Source: Proteobacteria bacterium HN_bin10
Lineage (GTDB): Bacteria > Pseudomonadota > Alphaproteobacteria > Caulobacterales > Aquidulcibacteraceae
Direction of reading: 5' to 3'
DNA: 26,272 nt
NCBI GenBank assembly: GCA_002083515.1
Contig: LWDN01000018.1
Coordinates: 1 to 26,272, forward strand
Position numbers and translations under genes: made by a program. The notes beneath the pieces were generated by a model. It ran no database searches and had not been told where the DNA came from. It worked only from the letters and a program-made list of their open reading frames with translations. Position 1 is the first letter of the stretch, and each line of letters starts with the position of its first letter. Positions 1 to 7,881 of the stretch are shown piece after piece.

Positions 1-258
1 GCATCGACAGAAGATGAAATCGTGGTGCCTGGCCAAGTGCGCACGCAGGTGCCGCCGCCGCAGGGCGATCCGCGCTCGAACGAGGAACGCATGGCCGACG
101 TGCGCGCCTGGGATCAGTGCGTCATGCAGGTGCAGAACGCCTTCGACGCCGATCCGATGCGCCCGCAACTGACGACGCCGGAGGAGTATTGCGCCACTTC
201 GCTCGGCATGGCCGAACGCACCGCCGTGCCGATCGCGCGCCAGCAGCGGCGGCGCTGA
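1..258 (+). CDS. C-terminal fragment of an unknown protein, 5' end outside the window
   Basis: The frame is open from the first base and ends at a TGA at 256-258, giving about 85 residues. A GTG at 22 could serve as a start, but the frame is open upstream, so a truncated larger gene is more likely. The peptide begins with a DEIVVPGQV stretch followed by prolines, then a segment with two cysteines and a basic end (QQRRR). I recognise no domain. Its TGA shares a base with the ATG of the next gene (TGATG at 256-260), so the two may be translationally coupled. Confidence 0.55.
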   Translation, partial: ASTEDEIVVPGQVRTQVPPPQGDPRSNEERMADVRAWDQCVMQVQNAFDADPMRPQLTTPEEYCATSLGMAERTAVPIARQQRRR

Positions 259-1241
259 TGTCGAATGTGGACGACAATATCTGGGAGGATTTGACGGGAT
301 TTGTCAGCGAGACTTTTCAACATCGAATTCACGAAGTAGGAGAACTCGCGCACTACACAAATTTCGCCGCGCTGAAGAACATACTTGAGACCGAGGAAAT
401 GTGGTTCTCAAGCGTCACGCAAATGAATGACTATGACGAGATTGTGCGAGGCAAAGAACTCCTGATTGAGTTGTCCGCTGAAGGAAGCGCCCTGCACGAA
501 GTGGTTATGCGCATTCAGGCGCTAAACGAGCCGCTCTGGCGGAGAGCGAACCAAGCCTTTGTGTCCAATCAGTTTGCCGACTTGTTCAACACATATATTT
601 CCTGCTGGAGCGCTTGTCATCCGGCTGATCGAACGCACGACAACCTCACGATGTGGCGCGGGTATGCTGCAAACGGCAATGGCGTAGCAATGGTGGTGAG
701 TCCGCTAGCTCTTGGAATGCTGCCAGGTGTCCTTAGCGAGATAATCGCGTGTCCCGTTTTTTATGAAACGGAGTCGGAATTCGCGGGACGGGCGGTTCGT
801 GCGTTTGAACGATACCTCGAAGGCCTTGCTCGTTGGAACTCAGTCGCTGACAGCCATCATGAGCTGGTCGCCGACGCATTCGCGGAATTGTGCTTCTATT
901 TGGCGGTTACTCACAAACATCCGGGGTTTTCTGCGGAGCGTGAGTGGCGCTTTGTCTGGCGCAAGGAACGGCACTCCCAGTCTGCGCTCAATTCCTACTT
1001 GCGGCCGTGTTTGATCGCGGGAGACTTGGTGGAGCGCTTTTGCTTCCCCATACGGCCCAACCAAGGTGTTTCGCCGGCGGAACTCGACATTAGGCGCGTG
1101 ATCTCTTCGATCATGATCGGGCCGTGCGAGGATCAGTATCTCAAGCGGCTCGCAGTCGTGAACCTGATGGCATCCCGTGGATTTGACAACGCCGCCAACA
1201 AGGTCGTCGTCAGCACGATTCCATTCAGGCATGTGCGCTAG
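258..1241 (+). CDS. DUF2971 domain-containing protein
   Basis: A 327-residue protein starting at the ATG that overlaps the upstream stop. Signs of the DUF2971 family are an early HYTNFAALKNIL segment, then WFSSVTQMNDYDE (the family's short motif around a conserved Asn-Asp), then CWSACHPADRTHDNLTMWRGYA with the Trp-x-x-Tyr core, and EREWRFVW near residue 225. The molecular role of DUF2971 is not established, though family members are often seen among accessory or defence genes. The DNA is clearly less GC-rich than its neighbours and uses more A/T-ending codons, which suggests horizontal acquisition. The longer frame starting at 117 reads through the upstream gene and is rejected. The gene converges with the metallopeptidase, the stops overlapping at CTAG (1238-1241). 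Confidence 0.8.
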   Translation: MSNVDDNIWEDLTGFVSETFQHRIHEVGELAHYTNFAALKNILETEEMWFSSVTQMNDYDEIVRGKELLIELSAEGSALHEVVMRIQALNEPLWRRANQAFVSNQFADLFNTYISCWSACHPADRTHDNLTMWRGYAANGNGVAMVVSPLALGMLPGVLSEIIACPVFYETESEFAGRAVRAFERYLEGLARWNSVADSHHELVADAFAELCFYLAVTHKHPGFSAEREWRFVWRKERHSQSALNSYLRPCLIAGDLVERFCFPIRPNQGVSPAELDIRRVISSIMIGPCEDQYLKRLAVVNLMASRGFDNAANKVVVSTIPFRHVR

Positions 1242-1630
1242 TCAGACTGCTCCAGCAGCGCATCCATGTGCTCGTCGCTCAGGCCGAAATGGTGGCCGAC
1301 TTCATGCACGAGCACGTGGGCGACGAGGTCGCGCAGGCTGACATCGCCGCGATCGATCCATTCGTCGAGGATGGCGCGGCGATAGAGGAACACTATCGCC
1401 GGCTGCCGTGCGGAATCCATGATCGAGCGCTGGGTGAGGTCGACGCCCGAATAGAGGCCGGTCAGTTCGAACGGATCCTCGATGCCGAGATCGGCGAGGA
1501 TTTCATCGTCGGCGAGTTCCTCGACCCGGATCAGCACGTCGCCGGCCAAGGCGCGGAAACTCTGCGGCAGCTCTGACCAGGCTTCCTGCGCGAGGCGTTC
1601 GATGTCGTCGAGGGAGGGGGCGAGGACCAT
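1238..1630 (-). CDS. metallopeptidase family protein (minimal zincin)
   Basis: A 130-residue protein if begun at the ATG at 1630. The C-terminus has HEVGHHFGLSDEHMD (residues 109-123), the HExxH zinc signature plus the downstream D-E-x-M pattern of the small zincin family once called DUF1025. His109, Glu110 and His113 should form the zinc site. The substrate is unknown. The protein has no signal peptide or membrane segment, so it is probably cytoplasmic. The frame continues upstream to a TTG at 1735, but that start lies inside the FNR-type box and the extra 35 residues do not look like the family, so the ATG is preferred. No clear ribosome-binding site is visible at either start. Confidence 0.8.
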   Translation of the reverse strand: MVLAPSLDDIERLAQEAWSELPQSFRALAGDVLIRVEELADDEILADLGIEDPFELTGLYSGVDLTQRSIMDSARQPAIVFLYRRAILDEWIDRGDVSLRDLVAHVLVHEVGHHFGLSDEHMDALLEQSD

Positions 1631-1721
1631 GCAACCCGCGAAATAGGGTGTGAGGGCGCCGTCCGCGAGGCGTGTGCCGTGGCGAGGCGAATACCGTAAG
1701 TTGACGCCTGCGTCATTTTTC

Positions 1722-1735
1722 TTGATTTGGGTCAA
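1722..1735. promoter_or_regulatory. FNR/FixK-type box upstream of the ferritin-like gene
   Basis: TTGATTTGGGTCAA matches the TTGAT-N4-ATCAA dyad of CRP/FNR-family regulators, with one difference in the right half (GTCAA). It lies inside a longer dyad, CTTGA...TCAAG. The centre is about 82 bases upstream of the ATG at 1811, between two divergent genes. This implies oxygen- or redox-responsive control, probably of the diiron protein. Which regulator binds, and in which direction it acts, is inference. Confidence 0.55.
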
Positions 1736-1810
1736 GCCGTGCGCTAGGGTGCGAAAATCCAGAACAAGGGCTCGCGCGTAGCCAGCGGGTCAAACCGGGA
1801 GAGACGATTC

Positions 1811-2974
1811 ATGGCCGATTCCGCCGCTCCAATCCGCCAGATCACCAAGGACGAGGTCTATGACGCCGTCCCGCCGACGGATTTCAGCAAGATGCTGGAA
1901 ATCGACCGCCACTTGAACCGGTCGAGCGCCTTCGACAAGATCATCTCCGCCACCCACGACCACTTCTGGGACCCGCTCGACAAGAAATACATCGATTTCG
2001 AGTCGGTCCCCTGGGACCTCGACACGCAGGACCTGCAGCCCGACGAAATGGTGCCGGCGCTGCTGACCGATTACGTCACCGAGCACTTCAACAAGCATCC
2101 CGAGCTGCGCACGCGCTTCAAGAACGAGATCGCGCGCTGGTCGATGAGCGCCATCCTGCATGGCGAACAGGGCGCTTTGAATCTCTCCGCCTCGCTCTGC
2201 CACGTGCTGCGCGATCCTGGCGCGCAGGAATACGCCGCCAACCAGACGCGCGAAGAAGGCCGCCACGTGACGGCGTTCGCCAAGTACATCATCGCCCGCT
2301 GGGGTTCGCCGCTGCCGTGCGGTTCGGTGCTTGCCGGCCTGTTGCAGGAGATCGTGCACGCGCCGGAAGTCTACAAGAAGATCATCGGCATGCAGATGCT
2401 GGTCGAAGGCCTCGCCATGGGCGCGTTCGCCACCATCTATCAGCGTTGGAACGATCCGCTGGCGCGGAAGCTGACGCAGTTGGTGATGACCGACGAAGCC
2501 TTCCACCACAAGTTCGGGAAAATCTGGGCCGACCGCACCATCCCGAAATTGTCGGAAGAAGAGCACAACATCGTCGAGGATTGGGCCGCGCACTGCTTCC
2601 AGACGCTGTTGTTCAATCTCGTCGCGCCGCACCAGATGCGCGACATCTATGTCCGCTTCGGCCTCGATCCCGACAAGGTTATGGAAGGCTTCCAGGCGGT
2701 GGCGACCGACGAAGCCCGCCGCGAGCAGATGAAGGAATCGACCAACATCTTCCGCGTGCTGGTGAAGACGCTGTGGAACGCCGGCATCATCACGCCGCGC
2801 ACGGCCTCGTTCTATGCGATGTACGTGAACTTCGACGAGTTCAAAGCCGAAGGCGAAGAGATGGTCGGCGACGCCATCGCCGCCGACGGCATCAAGTATC
2901 TGCAGACCATCAATTTCGGCGCCAACACCAACGCGCTGAACGAAGTGAAGGCGGCCGCCATCGCAGCGGAGTAA
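1811..2974 (+). CDS. ferritin-like diiron domain protein
   Basis: A 387-residue protein with the carboxylate/His ligands of a four-helix diiron protein in order: Glu119 (HGEQG), Glu149-x-x-His152 (EEGRH), Glu199 (LVEG) and Glu229-x-x-His232 (DEAFHH). This pattern is shared by ribonucleotide reductase R2-like proteins, acyl-ACP desaturases and AurF-like N-oxygenases, so an oxygen-activating or peroxide-handling role is likely; the substrate cannot be told. No signal peptide is seen. The start has a good ribosome-binding site, GGGAGAG at 1797-1803. The gene appears monocistronic, with an FNR-type box upstream and a strong terminator downstream. Confidence 0.75.
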   Translation: MADSAAPIRQITKDEVYDAVPPTDFSKMLEIDRHLNRSSAFDKIISATHDHFWDPLDKKYIDFESVPWDLDTQDLQPDEMVPALLTDYVTEHFNKHPELRTRFKNEIARWSMSAILHGEQGALNLSASLCHVLRDPGAQEYAANQTREEGRHVTAFAKYIIARWGSPLPCGSVLAGLLQEIVHAPEVYKKIIGMQMLVEGLAMGAFATIYQRWNDPLARKLTQLVMTDEAFHHKFGKIWADRTIPKLSEEEHNIVEDWAAHCFQTLLFNLVAPHQMRDIYVRFGLDPDKVMEGFQAVATDEARREQMKESTNIFRVLVKTLWNAGIITPRTASFYAMYVNFDEFKAEGEEMVGDAIAADGIKYLQTINFGANTNALNEVKAAAIAAE

Positions 2975-2999
2975 CCTCGCTCTCGATAACAAGCTCAAG

Positions 3000-3026
3000 C
3001 GCCCCGCTGTGAAGCGGGGCGTTTTG
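3000..3026 (+). terminator. rho-independent terminator after the ferritin-like gene
   Basis: Perfect 8-bp stem CGCCCCGC/GCGGGGCG with a 6-base loop (TGTGAA), followed by TTTTGTTT. It lies 26 bases past the stop codon at 2974. Confidence 0.85.
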
Positions 3027-3104
3027 TTTGGCGGCCTCCTTTGCGCTTGCCAGCCGGCGCCGCGCCGGTACGCTTTCCCGCGCAGGACAAGCGAGGAGGG
3101 TGCG

Positions 3105-5204
3105 ATGCGGACGATGCAGGCTTTGGCGTTGGCGTCAGCGCTGGCTGCGTGCGGTCCTGCCGCCGTCGACGAGGCGCGCATCGCCCGCGCCGACAGCGAG
3201 CCCGGCAATTGGATGAGCCACGGCCGCACCTATGCGGAAGAGCGCTACTCGCCGCTCGACGACATCAATCGCGAAAACGTCAGCCAGCTGGGTCTCGCCT
3301 GGTCCTACGAAATGCGGGTGCCGCGCGCCGCCGAGGCGACTCCGATCGTGGTCGACGGCGTCATGTATGTGACCTCGGCCTGGAGCATCGTCTATGCGCT
3401 CGATGCGGCGACGGGCGCGGAGCTTTGGGTGTTCGATCCGGAAGTGCCGCGCGAGCGCGGCGCTTCGGCCTGCTGCGACGTTGGCAATCGCGGCGTCGCG
3501 GTGTGGGGCGGGCGCGTCTATGTCGGCACGCTCGACGGGCGCTTGATCGCGCTCGACGCGCGCACCGGCGCCAAGACCTGGGAGGTCGTCACCGTCGACC
3601 AGGCGCGGCCGTATACGATCACCGGCGCGCCGCGCGCCGCGCGCGGGCTGGTGTTCATCGGCAATGGCGGCGCCGAATACGGCGTGCGCGGCTATGTCAG
3701 CGCCTATGATGCGCGCAGCGGCGATCTGCGCTGGCGTTTCTACACCACGCCCAATCCGCGCGAGCCGGACGGCGCCGCTTCCGACAGCATGCGCGACGCA
3801 GCGCTGGCGACGTGGAACCCGAACGCCGGCGCCTGGCTTGAGAGCGGCGGCGGCGGCACGGCTTGGGATGCGCTCGTCTACGACCGCGACACCGACACGC
3901 TGTGGATCGGCGTCGGCAACGGTTCGCCGTGGAATCGCGAGATTCGCTCGCCATCGATCGAAGGCCGCAACAACGACAATCTGTTCCTGTCGTCGGTTGT
4001 CGGCGTCGATCCCGATACAGGCGCCTACAAGTGCCACTATCAGGAAACGCCGGGCGAAACCTGGGACTACACCGCGACGCAGCCGATCATTCTCACCTCG
4101 CTTACGATCGAGGGCCGCGAGCGCCGCGTGCTGTTGCACGCGCCCAAGAACGGCTTCTTCTATGTCATCGACCGCGAGGATTGCGGGCTGATCTCGGCCG
4201 GTTCTATCGCCACGCAAACCTGGGCGAACGGCGTCGATCTCAACACCGGTAGGCCGAACGAAAATGCCGAGGCGCGGTTCGCAGCGGACACGGCGATCGT
4301 GCTGCCGTCACCGTTCGGCGCCCACAACTGGCACCCGATGTCGATGTCGCGCGACACTGGGCTCGTCTATCTGCCGGTGCAGGAGATGGCGCAGGATTAC
4401 ACCAGCGATCCGGCGTTCGTGTATCGGCCCGGACGTTGGAACACCGGCACCGTGCACGCGGCGCTGCCGACCGACCGCGCCACGCGCGCGGCCGTGCGCA
4501 ATTCGATGCGCGGCTTTCTGCTGGCGTGGGATCCGGTCAATCAGCGCGAAGCCTGGCGCGTCGACCTCGGCCCGCCCTGGAACGGCGGCACGCTGGCGAC
4601 CGCGGGCGGGCTGGTGTTTCAGGGCATGCTCGACGGACGCTTCCGCGCTTACGACGCAGCCACCGGCGCGCAGCTCTGGGAGTTCGACAATCAAGCCGCC
4701 ACCATGGGCGGGCCGATTTCATACCAAGCCGGCGGCGTCCAATATGTGGCCTCGCTCGCAAGCGACGGCAGTTTGGGTTTTCTGCCGTCGGGGCTGATCG
4801 TCGCCAATCCGCGCGCCGAGCCGGCGAACGGCCGCGTCAACGTTTTCCGCATCGGCGGCACGGCGTCCTTGCCCGCGCGCGAACTGGTGGCGCTTGAGAC
4901 GCCGCGGCCGCCGCAGCTGCGCGCCAGCGCGCGGACGATCTCGCAGGGTGCGGCGCTCTACACGCAATTCTGCATGGTGTGCCACGGCTCTGGCGTCATC
5001 TCTGGCGGCGTGCTGCCAGATCTGCGGCGCGCGGGATCGCTGCAGGACGCCATCGTCTGGCGCCAGACCGTGCACGGCGCGCGCGCCGCCAACGGCATGC
5101 CCGACTTTACGCAATGGCTCGACGCCGGTGACGCCGAAGCGATCCGCGCCTATGTCGCCAGCGAGGCCGCGATCGCGTACGCGGAGGAACGCGCGCGGCG
5201 GTGA
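3105..5204 (+). CDS. PQQ-dependent quinohaemoprotein alcohol dehydrogenase, predicted lipoprotein
   Basis: A 699-residue protein starting at ATG 3105 behind AGGAGGG (3094-3100). It begins with a short signal ending in a lipobox, ALAAC, so it should be lipid-anchored. The body is an eight-bladed propeller with repeated A.D..TG...W motifs. The vicinal disulfide pair is Cys123-Cys124 (SACCDVGNRG), and the catalytic aspartate is Asp321 in GETWDYTATQ. The residue two after it is Thr, not the Asp of lanthanide-dependent (XoxF-type) enzymes, which suggests calcium. A C-terminal cytochrome c domain has CMVCH (Cys623, Cys626, His627), with Met665 in NGMPDF as the likely second haem ligand. Known family role: periplasmic oxidation of alcohols with electron transfer through the haem. 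The substrate is unresolved. No PQQ synthesis or partner cytochrome genes are in the window. Confidence 0.9.
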   Translation: MRTMQALALASALAACGPAAVDEARIARADSEPGNWMSHGRTYAEERYSPLDDINRENVSQLGLAWSYEMRVPRAAEATPIVVDGVMYVTSAWSIVYALDAATGAELWVFDPEVPRERGASACCDVGNRGVAVWGGRVYVGTLDGRLIALDARTGAKTWEVVTVDQARPYTITGAPRAARGLVFIGNGGAEYGVRGYVSAYDARSGDLRWRFYTTPNPREPDGAASDSMRDAALATWNPNAGAWLESGGGGTAWDALVYDRDTDTLWIGVGNGSPWNREIRSPSIEGRNNDNLFLSSVVGVDPDTGAYKCHYQETPGETWDYTATQPIILTSLTIEGRERRVLLHAPKNGFFYVIDREDCGLISAGSIATQTWANGVDLNTGRPNENAEARFAADTAIVLPSPFGAHNWHPMSMSRDTGLVYLPVQEMAQDYTSDPAFVYRPGRWNTGTVHAALPTDRATRAAVRNSMRGFLLAWDPVNQREAWRVDLGPPWNGGTLATAGGLVFQGMLDGRFRAYDAATGAQLWEFDNQAATMGGPISYQAGGVQYVASLASDGSLGFLPSGLIVANPRAEPANGRVNVFRIGGTASLPARELVALETPRPPQLRASARTISQGAALYTQFCMVCHGSGVISGGVLPDLRRAGSLQDAIVWRQTVHGARAANGMPDFTQWLDAGDAEAIRAYVASEAAIAYAEERARR

Positions 5205-5218
5205 TGCGGGAGGACGCG

Positions 5219-5644
5219 GTGAGCGAACCGATATCACGCCCTGAGATCACTGCGGCGTTGGCGCGCGGGGTGTCGCGGCTGTTGGCTCAGCACGGCTTGG
5301 CGTCGATCCTGGAAGTTCCGCTCGCCAACGGCCGCCGCGCCGACGTGATGGGGCTGACCGAGCGCGGCGAGATTTGGATCGTCGAGACCAAATCTTGTCT
5401 CGAGGATTTTGCCGTCGACAGCAAATGGCCGGACTACATCGATTATTGCGACCGTTTTTTCTTCGGCGTCACCGAGGACTTTCCGCGTGAACTGATCCCG
5501 GAGGAGTGCGGGCTCATCGTCGCTGACGGCTTCGGCGGCGCCATTCTGCGCGACAGTCCGGTGCGTCAGCTGGCGGGCGCGCGGCGCAAGGCGGTGACGC
5601 TGTTGTTCGCGCGGCTGGCGGCGCAGCGCGCGGCGGAGTTTTGA
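5219..5644 (+). CDS. mmcB: MmcB family DNA repair protein
   Basis: A 141-residue protein matching the alphaproteobacterial MmcB (formerly DUF1052) family: SRPEITAALARGVSRLL at the start, then RADVMGL, IVETKSCLEDFAVDSKW and YIDYCDRFFFGV. The D...E-x-K arrangement resembles a PD-(D/E)xK nuclease core, consistent with a role in surviving mitomycin C damage described for the family. I chose GTG 5219 because GGGAGGA (5208-5214) is correctly spaced in front of it. ATG 5204, which overlaps the dehydrogenase stop (TGATG), would add five residues. Expression may be coupled to the dehydrogenase, although the functions appear unrelated. Confidence 0.88.
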   Translation: MSEPISRPEITAALARGVSRLLAQHGLASILEVPLANGRRADVMGLTERGEIWIVETKSCLEDFAVDSKWPDYIDYCDRFFFGVTEDFPRELIPEECGLIVADGFGGAILRDSPVRQLAGARRKAVTLLFARLAAQRAAEF

Positions 5645-5648
5645 GCTT

Positions 5649-5710
5649 GGACCGCGGGTCTTCAGACCCGCATCAGCAGTCACAAGTGCGGGTCTGAAGA
5701 CCCGCGGTCC
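5649..5710. repeat. large nested palindrome (trefoil-type repeat element, copy 1)
   Basis: Two perfect 24-base inverted arms (5649-5672 and 5687-5710) surround a 14-base spacer. Each arm contains its own hairpin, GCGGGTCTTCAGACCCGC or the inverted form, and the outer ends GGACC/GGTCC also pair. The element can therefore fold either as one long hairpin or as an outer stem with two side hairpins. It fills the gap between convergent mmcB and DUF1254 and probably also ends transcription from both sides. Related elements lie at 23618 and 23828. Confidence 0.85.
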
Positions 5711-5712
5711 TC

Positions 5713-6240
5713 CTAGCCCACCGGCGCCGCCGCGCTGGCGCACACGTCTTCGGCCGCGACCGCCTTGGCGTCGTCGTAGGCGCTAGGCGTCGGCGCCAGG
5801 CGCCGGATCAGCGCGATGCCGCGCGTGCTGGGGCTTACGACGAAGGTTGCGCCGTCATCATCGGCGTCCTCGGGAACGCGCCGGACCAGAGTGATCTCCG
5901 CGCCATTGCGCACTTCACGATCGTCGACGACGTAGAAATTGTCGCTGTTGGCGGCGTAGAGCGAGAGCGACCAGTAATCGCGCCATGGCGCCACCGATAT
6001 CGTCACCGGCCCGCGGCTCAGATCGAACACGCAGGCGGAATAGGCGAAGTCGGGCGAGGGCCGCACGATCTGGCGCGACGCGGCGGTGACGCGTTCGCTC
6101 ATCCGCCAGACATTGGCGCCGCCGGCGCCGATGCGCTCCATGGCGACGTTCATCAGCACGCGCGGCATGGCGTAGATGGCGGCGAGGTGAACCAGAGCGG
6201 CGATGACGACCGCGCCGAAAACGTACTTGCCCCAATTCAT
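5713..6240 (-). CDS. DUF1254 domain-containing membrane-anchored protein
   Basis: A 175-residue protein with one N-terminal membrane helix (about residues 6-25) and then a DUF1254-like core: CVFDLSRGPVTISV and YWSLSLYAANSDNFYVVDD. Its ATG overlaps the stop of the DUF1214 gene by four bases (ATGA at 6240-6237), so the two are co-translated. DUF1254 and DUF1214 are fused in many bacteria and split in tandem in alphaproteobacteria; their biochemical role is not known to me. It is the last gene of the bolA-DUF1214-DUF1254 operon and ends three bases from the palindromic repeat. The longer frame back to 6510 is rejected because it runs through the DUF1214 gene. Confidence 0.8.
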   Translation of the reverse strand: MNWGKYVFGAVVIAALVHLAAIYAMPRVLMNVAMERIGAGGANVWRMSERVTAASRQIVRPSPDFAYSACVFDLSRGPVTISVAPWRDYWSLSLYAANSDNFYVVDDREVRNGAEITLVRRVPEDADDDGATFVVSPSTRGIALIRRLAPTPSAYDDAKAVAAEDVCASAAAPVG

Positions 6241-6821
6241 GGCGCGTCTCCGGCGCATGAGACCGTGGTCAGCACTGGCAAGGCGGCTTCGCTGGCGCGG
6301 AAGTCGCGATTGGGATTGTAGATGCGCAGCGTGATGGAGAAGCCGCGGCGGGCCTCGCGCGACGACAGCCAATGGGCGGCGTCGCCGCGAACCGGCGCGA
6401 TGCGCACGCTCCACGGCGCATCGTTGCCGGCGCGTGAAGCGTCGACGGAATGGGCGGCGTCGGTATTCTGGGCAAGAAAGTTGTCGTCGGCGTAAAGCGT
6501 CACCGACCACCAGCGCGCTTCCAGCGGAACGCCGTTGAGATCGTAGACGCAGCTCTCGCTCAGCGGCCGGCCTTGCTCGTCCTTGTAAAGCGTGAAGTAG
6601 AGCGCTTCACGGGCGCTCAGCGCCAACAGGCCGTCGCGGGCGATGATGGCGCGGGTGTAGGGCCCAGCCGCGGTCGAGCCGGCGGCGCGGCTATGGGCCC
6701 AGTTTCCATAGTGTTCGGTGAAGCTTGAGCTGCCGAAGTGCAGCGTCGCCCAGGCTGAACCCAGGCCCAGCAGCGCGCCGGCCAGTATCGCTGCGATCCA
6801 TGCCAGTATTCGCCGCAGCAT
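6237..6821 (-). CDS. DUF1214 domain-containing membrane-anchored protein
   Basis: A 194-residue protein starting at ATG 6821, with a GGGGAA ribosome-binding site a few bases upstream. An N-terminal hydrophobic helix (about residues 5-26) is followed by a soluble domain carrying the DUF1214 pattern: YFTLYKDEQGRPL, CVYDLNGVPLEARWWSVTLY, then NFLAQN. It was placed with the following DUF1254 gene by family and by the four-base overlap. The likely topology is anchored with the domain outside the cytoplasm. Function is unknown. An in-frame ATG nine codons further upstream is possible but has no better ribosome-binding site. Confidence 0.8.
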   Translation of the reverse strand: MLRRILAWIAAILAGALLGLGSAWATLHFGSSSFTEHYGNWAHSRAAGSTAAGPYTRAIIARDGLLALSAREALYFTLYKDEQGRPLSESCVYDLNGVPLEARWWSVTLYADDNFLAQNTDAAHSVDASRAGNDAPWSVRIAPVRGDAAHWLSSREARRGFSITLRIYNPNRDFRASEAALPVLTTVSCAGDAP

Positions 6822-6844
6822 AACGTTCCCCACGCCGCGAAAAA

Positions 6845-7135
6845 TCACGCCTCGCCGGGTGTTTTGAGGTCGAGCGAAAGCGCGTGCAAGCCGGTTTCGA
6901 ATTCTTCACGAAGCGCTTCGTAAACCAAGCGTTGACGCGCCACGCGGGAAAGCCCCTCGAACGCGGCCGCGCGGATTGCTACATGATAGTGGGTTTCGCC
7001 GCCCGGACGCGCGCCGGCATGGCCCGCATGCTGGCTCGACTGATCCGTCAAGACAAATTGAACGGGCGCCAAGCGCGTGCGCAGCGCGGTTTCCATGCGC
7101 GAAGCGCGCGAAAGCTGCTTTTTGTCGTCTGTCAA
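6845..7135 (-). CDS. bolA: BolA family protein
   Basis: A 96-residue protein if begun at the TTG at 7135. It has the BolA pattern: HAGHAGARPGGETHYHVAI followed by FEGLSRVARQRLVYEAL, with the invariant His in the second strand and the F-x-G...R-x-R-x-V helix. BolA proteins work with monothiol glutaredoxins in iron-sulfur/redox regulation and can bind nucleic acid. The start is uncertain: homologous N-termini begin near the SRASRM segment, before the in-frame ATG at 7096, so the TTG form is preferred although AAGGA lies almost against it. The gene diverges from the J-domain gene across about 43 bases and heads the operon with DUF1214/DUF1254. Confidence 0.88.
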   Translation of the reverse strand: MTDDKKQLSRASRMETALRTRLAPVQFVLTDQSSQHAGHAGARPGGETHYHVAIRAAAFEGLSRVARQRLVYEALREEFETGLHALSLDLKTPGEA

Positions 7136-7178
7136 TTCCTTGTCCGCTTAACCTCTGGCGCTCATACTCTCCCATCCG

Positions 7179-7796
7179 ATGTCAGAGACGTTCGCCTATC
7201 GTCCGAAATTCGTCGACATCCGCGTCAAGAAGCCCGACGCGGATCCGCCGCGCTGGGCGCCCGGCGAGCGCCCATGCGACCATATAGGGTGTTCGCACGC
7301 CGGTCTCCACCGCGCGCCGAAGGGCAGGGACCAGGGCGGGGACTTCTGGCATTTTTGCGCCGCCCACGCCGCCGACTACAACAAACGCTGGAATTATTTT
7401 GCGGGCATGTCCGACGCCGAGATGGCGGACTTCCAGAAGCAGGAAGAAACCGGCCATCGCCCGACTTGGACCTTCCGCAGCGGCCGGCTCGACCGGTTCT
7501 CGGCGGCGATGCGCGGCTTTAGGGCAGGGCGGGCCGGCGATCCGTTCGGCATGTTCGGCGGCGAACCGGCGCCCGCGCCGGCGCAAACCCGCCGGCGGCT
7601 GACGCGGCTGCAGAGCCTGGCGCTGGAGGCGCTGTCGCTGGAGGATAAGGCGACGGCCCCCGAAATCCGCGCCCGTTACGCCGAGCTGGTGAAGCGCTGG
7701 CACCCCGATTCCAACGGCGGCGACCGCAGCGCCGAGCAAAACCTCCAACGCGTCATCCGGGCCTACCAGACGCTGAAGGCCGGCGGGCTGGTCTAG
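7179..7796 (+). CDS. J-domain (DnaJ-like) protein of the cobS-linked family
   Basis: A 205-residue protein. The N-terminal half has a Cys/His-rich segment, CDHIGCSHAGLHRAPK, then FCAAHAADYNKRWNYF, which may bind zinc. The C-terminal 65 residues form a J domain with HPD in VKRWHPDSNGGDRS, the motif that stimulates DnaK/Hsp70 ATPase. An N-terminal extension with a C-terminal J domain directly before cobS is a recurring alphaproteobacterial arrangement. A chaperone role for the CobS/CobT complex is inference from that linkage. The start is ATG 7179. No strong ribosome-binding site is visible, and the upstream region is shared with bolA. Confidence 0.87.
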   Translation: MSETFAYRPKFVDIRVKKPDADPPRWAPGERPCDHIGCSHAGLHRAPKGRDQGGDFWHFCAAHAADYNKRWNYFAGMSDAEMADFQKQEETGHRPTWTFRSGRLDRFSAAMRGFRAGRAGDPFGMFGGEPAPAPAQTRRRLTRLQSLALEALSLEDKATAPEIRARYAELVKRWHPDSNGGDRSAEQNLQRVIRAYQTLKAGGLV

Positions 7797-7881
7797 CATG
7801 GGTCGATTTCGCCGCTTTTCTCTCCATGCTGCGGCGCGGTAGGCTGGCGGCGTATTTTCCCCTAAGGTCGACCTTCTTCCC

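Noticed and set aside
1790..3229. Long open frame (479 codons) on the minus strand opposite the ferritin-like gene
   Set aside because: It is antisense to a gene with clear diiron motifs and a ribosome-binding site; the peptide is Arg/His/Val-rich with no domain, the usual shadow of GC-rich codon bias.
3135..4217. Minus-strand frame of 360 codons inside the dehydrogenase gene
   Set aside because: It is entirely opposite the PQQ dehydrogenase, with low-complexity shadow composition and no motif.
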